From Quisquiliibacterium sp. (GTDB lineage: Bacteria > Pseudomonadota > Gammaproteobacteria > Burkholderiales > Burkholderiaceae_E), in assembly GCA_023257915.1 (NCBI GenBank), contig JALRBB010000414.1, forward strand, positions 1 through 6,710: a stretch of DNA of 6,710 bases, written 5' to 3'. Below, piece after piece: positions 5,022-6,710 of this stretch. The position numbers were made by a program, and so were the translations under genes. The first letter of the stretch is position 1, and every line of letters begins with the position of its first letter. The notes under the pieces are model-generated. The model worked only from the letters and a program-made list of their open reading frames with translations. It was not told where the DNA came from and did no database searches.

Positions 5022-5567
5022 TCAGCCGAGAAGATCGCGGGCGCGCTGCCGGGCGTTGGCATCCGGGGTCGCCGCTTCGCTGCCCCGCAGGCGACTGCGG
5101 CGCTGCACGACAATCCAGGCGATGATTCCTGTCAGCAGCAGTGCAAACGGCCCGAACCACAGCAGCAGCGTGGATCCCTTGACCGGCGGCCGATACAGCA
5201 CGAAATCACCGTAGCGCTCGACCAGGTAATCCTTGATCTGCGCATCGTCCATGCCCCGGCTCATCAGGGTTTCGACCTGTCGGCGCAGGTCGATCGCGAG
5301 TCCGGCGTCCGAGTCGGCCAGGGTCTGGTTCTGGCAGACCAGGCAGCGTAGCTCCTCGGCCAGTTTCCTGAACCGCTGAAGGTTCTCGGGCGACATCTCG
5401 GCCGGGGCCGGCGAGGCATTGGCGCCGGACTGCGCAAGCGAGGAGGCGGGCAGCGCGATGCCCAGAAATAGCGCGAGCAGCACTGAGGGCAGCAGCGACT
5501 CGCGCATCCGTACGAACAGGCGGCGGGCGGGCGACTCGCGTAGCGACATCGATGGCTTGCGATTCAT
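5022..5567 (-). CDS. ccmH: Cytochrome c maturation protein CcmH
   Basis: CcmH is a membrane-anchored periplasmic thiol-disulfide protein. It acts on the apocytochrome c CxxCH cysteines and works with CcmF in heme ligation. The family signature is intact as 'LRCLVCQNQ', with redox Cys75 and Cys78, followed by 'DLRRQVETLMSRGMDDAQI' and 'YLVERYGDFVLYRPP', which form the three-helix domain. A signal segment or N-terminal anchor lies at about 25-45, and a C-terminal membrane helix at about 133-154, followed by a short basic cytoplasmic tail. At 181 residues it is the short form, without the fused TPR (CcmI-like) domain of E. coli CcmH. The ATG follows the ccmG stop by one base (TGAgATG), so translation is probably coupled; ATGs at codons 7 and 21 are alternative starts. 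It is the last gene of the operon here and no ccmI follows. Confidence 0.95.
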   Translation of the reverse strand: MNRKPSMSLRESPARRLFVRMRESLLPSVLLALFLGIALPASSLAQSGANASPAPAEMSPENLQRFRKLAEELRCLVCQNQTLADSDAGLAIDLRRQVETLMSRGMDDAQIKDYLVERYGDFVLYRPPVKGSTLLLWFGPFALLLTGIIAWIVVQRRSRLRGSEAATPDANARQRARDLLG

Positions 5568-5568
5568 C

Positions 5569-6102
5569 TCATTGGGCCTTCAGGCGGGTCAGCAGCGGCA
5601 CCAACTGGCGCTCGATCGCGTCGGCGGTCAGCGGGCCGATGTGCTTGTGCCGCACGATGCCAGCCTTATCGATGACGAAGGTTTCCGGCGCGCCGTAGAC
5701 GCCCCAGTCGATCGCTGCAAGGCCTTTCTGGTCGGAGACATTGATCGCGTACGGATTGCCCAGCCTTGCCAGCCATGCCTGCGAGGCGGTCGGATCGTCC
5801 TTCCAGGCCAAGCCAACGATCGGTGCCAGCTTGCGAGCTGCCAGATCATTGAGCAGCGGATGCTCGACGCGACATCCGGCGCACCAGGAGCCCCAGACGT
5901 TGAGCAGCCAGACCTGGCCTTTCATCTGGGCGGTCGACCAGTTCACCGCCGGATCGCTCAGCATGGGCAGCGTGACCTGGGGAGCGGGCTTGTCGAGCAG
6001 CGGTGAAGGGATCTCGCGCGGGTTGCGGTCCAGTCCGAGAAGCAGGAACCAGGCGACGCCGATGAACAGGGCCAGTGGCAGCAGGAATTTCAGCGCGCGC
6101 AT
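5569..6102 (-). CDS. ccmG: Cytochrome c maturation thioredoxin CcmG (DsbE)
   Basis: CcmG/DsbE is a membrane-tethered periplasmic thioredoxin that reduces the disulfide in apocytochrome c or CcmH so that heme can be attached; it is itself reduced through DsbD/CcdA. An N-terminal membrane anchor spans about 6-23, followed by the family motif 'REIPSPLLDKPAP' (29-41). The thioredoxin active site is 'WCAGCRVEHP' (73-82), with Cys74 and Cys77. The cis-Pro loop and the stretch before it read 'IDWGVYGAPETFVID' (131-145), typical of CcmG. Its 177 residues match the family. It sits 53 bases downstream of ccmF and one base upstream of ccmH, in the common order ccmF-ccmG-ccmH. No strong Shine-Dalgarno precedes the ATG, but that start puts the anchor at the expected place. 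Confidence 0.96.
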   Translation of the reverse strand: MRALKFLLPLALFIGVAWFLLLGLDRNPREIPSPLLDKPAPQVTLPMLSDPAVNWSTAQMKGQVWLLNVWGSWCAGCRVEHPLLNDLAARKLAPIVGLAWKDDPTASQAWLARLGNPYAINVSDQKGLAAIDWGVYGAPETFVIDKAGIVRHKHIGPLTADAIERQLVPLLTRLKAQ

Positions 6103-6155
6103 CGGTGCAAGGGGCCGGAGGGTGGACAGGAAGGATAGGCGGGGCGAACGCGTGT

Positions 6156-6710
6156 TCAGCCCGCCGCCTGGTGGGCCGTGGAATCGCGCCTGGCCGCCGC
6201 GGAAGCCGCGCGGCGGTAGCGCTTGTCGCCCACCGCGAGGAGACCGCCAGCTGCCATCAGGCAGCAGCCAAGCCAGATCCAGTTGACGAAGGGCTTGACC
6301 TGCGCCCGGATCGCCCAGGTGTCGCGACCGACCGGCTCACCCATCGACAGATAGACGTCGCGCAGCAGGCTGCGGTCGATCGAGGCCTCGGTCATCGGTT
6401 GTCCGCTGGCGCGATACAGGCGTTTTTCTGGTCGCAGGGTTGCGACATGCGAGTCGCCGCGAGTGATCGTGAAGATGCCGCGGGTAGCGGCGTAGTTCGG
6501 TCCCTTGATCTCGCGCAGCGCGTCAAAGCGCACCGTGTAGCCGCCCACCTCGATGCTCTGGCCGACGCGAATCGCGCCGTCATGCTCGAGCTCGTAGCTC
6601 TTGACCAGCGTGACGCCGACAACGAATACCGCAACACCGACATGCGCCATGTGCATGCCCCAGGTGGAGGCAGTCAGCAGACTGGCGCGGCGCAGTCTGA
6701 TGTGACCGTC
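6156..6710 (-). CDS. ccmF: Heme lyase CcmF, C-terminal part (5' end outside window)
   Basis: CcmF is the large polytopic inner-membrane subunit of the System I cytochrome c synthase, taking heme from CcmE and ligating it to apocytochrome c with CcmH. Only the last 184 codons are present. The fragment begins just before a membrane helix with 'WGMHMAHVGVAVF'; the His in 'MAHVG' probably corresponds to the conserved transmembrane His that ligands the structural heme b. Next come the large periplasmic loop, containing 'EIKGPNY', 'PEKRLY', 'MTEASID' and 'LLRDVYLSMG', and the last helix 'KPFVNWIWLG...GGLLA' with a basic end 'DKRYRR'. All of these match the usual CcmF C-terminus. The frame is open to the window edge, so this is truncation by the window and not a broken gene. 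A 53-base gap to ccmG, without a terminator, supports one operon. Confidence 0.95.
   Translation of the reverse strand, partial: DGHIRLRRASLLTASTWGMHMAHVGVAVFVVGVTLVKSYELEHDGAIRVGQSIEVGGYTVRFDALREIKGPNYAATRGIFTITRGDSHVATLRPEKRLYRASGQPMTEASIDRSLLRDVYLSMGEPVGRDTWAIRAQVKPFVNWIWLGCCLMAAGGLLAVGDKRYRRAASAAARRDSTAHQAAG

Noticed and set aside
5419..6286. Plus-strand frames (195 and 181 codons) opposite ccmH, ccmG and the end of ccmF
   Set aside because: They are low-complexity shadows opposite three genes whose motifs (LRCxxCQNQ, WCxxC, the CcmF C-terminus) are intact.
1..6710. CRISPR arrays, tRNA or rRNA genes, insertion sequences, toxin-antitoxin or phage defence genes
   Set aside because: I saw no spaced repeats, RNA gene signatures, transposase motifs or terminal inverted repeats. 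The only repeats found are short (the 9-bp tandem at 592-609 and the CGTAAA pair).

Overview
The window is GC-rich (low-to-mid 60s per cent by eye) and densely packed. Its gene content points to a proteobacterium, most likely a betaproteobacterium of the Burkholderiales type. The grounds are a System I cytochrome c maturation operon, a CspA-type cold-shock protein with the Gly-rich '[12 protein letters not shown]' segment, a CaiB/BaiF CoA-transferase next to a CitE-like lyase, and a short BLUF photoreceptor. The lineage is inferred from protein character only. No rRNA, tRNA, insertion sequence, phage gene or CRISPR array was seen.

Layout. Positions 1-3172 hold four genes on the minus strand. 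In transcription order they are a divergent GTP cyclohydrolase I (folE, 3172-2432), a stand-alone BLUF blue-light sensor (2422-1988), a CaiB/BaiF family CoA-transferase (about 1861-626), and a HpcH/HpaI (CitE-like) CoA-ester lyase that runs off the left edge (608-1). folE and the BLUF gene are tightly coupled: the stop codon of the first forms part of the ribosome binding site of the second. The CoA-transferase and lyase are also close, with 17 bases between stop and start, and look like an acyl-CoA activation and cleavage pair.

Positions 3173-3463 are a divergent regulatory region. On the plus strand it has a recognisable sigma70-type promoter, followed by an untranslated leader of about 145 bases with a hairpin just before the ribosome binding site of cspA (3464-3676). 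The cspA gene ends in a UUCG hairpin followed by a strong intrinsic terminator. A 12-helix MFS transporter (about 3768-4988) follows on the plus strand; its start codon and promoter are unclear.

Positions 5022-6710 hold the distal end of a cytochrome c maturation operon on the minus strand: the C-terminal part of ccmF (cut by the right edge), ccmG/dsbE and ccmH. CcmG and CcmH handle thiol-disulfide chemistry of the apocytochrome CxxCH motif, and CcmF with CcmH performs heme ligation. No ccmI follows ccmH; the operon meets the MFS gene convergently.

The least ordinary part is the folE-BLUF operon. A pterin/folate biosynthetic enzyme with a changed active-site neighbour is coupled to a photochemically complete blue-light sensor that has no attached output domain. 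This suggests a light-linked pterin system, but the sequence alone does not prove it.
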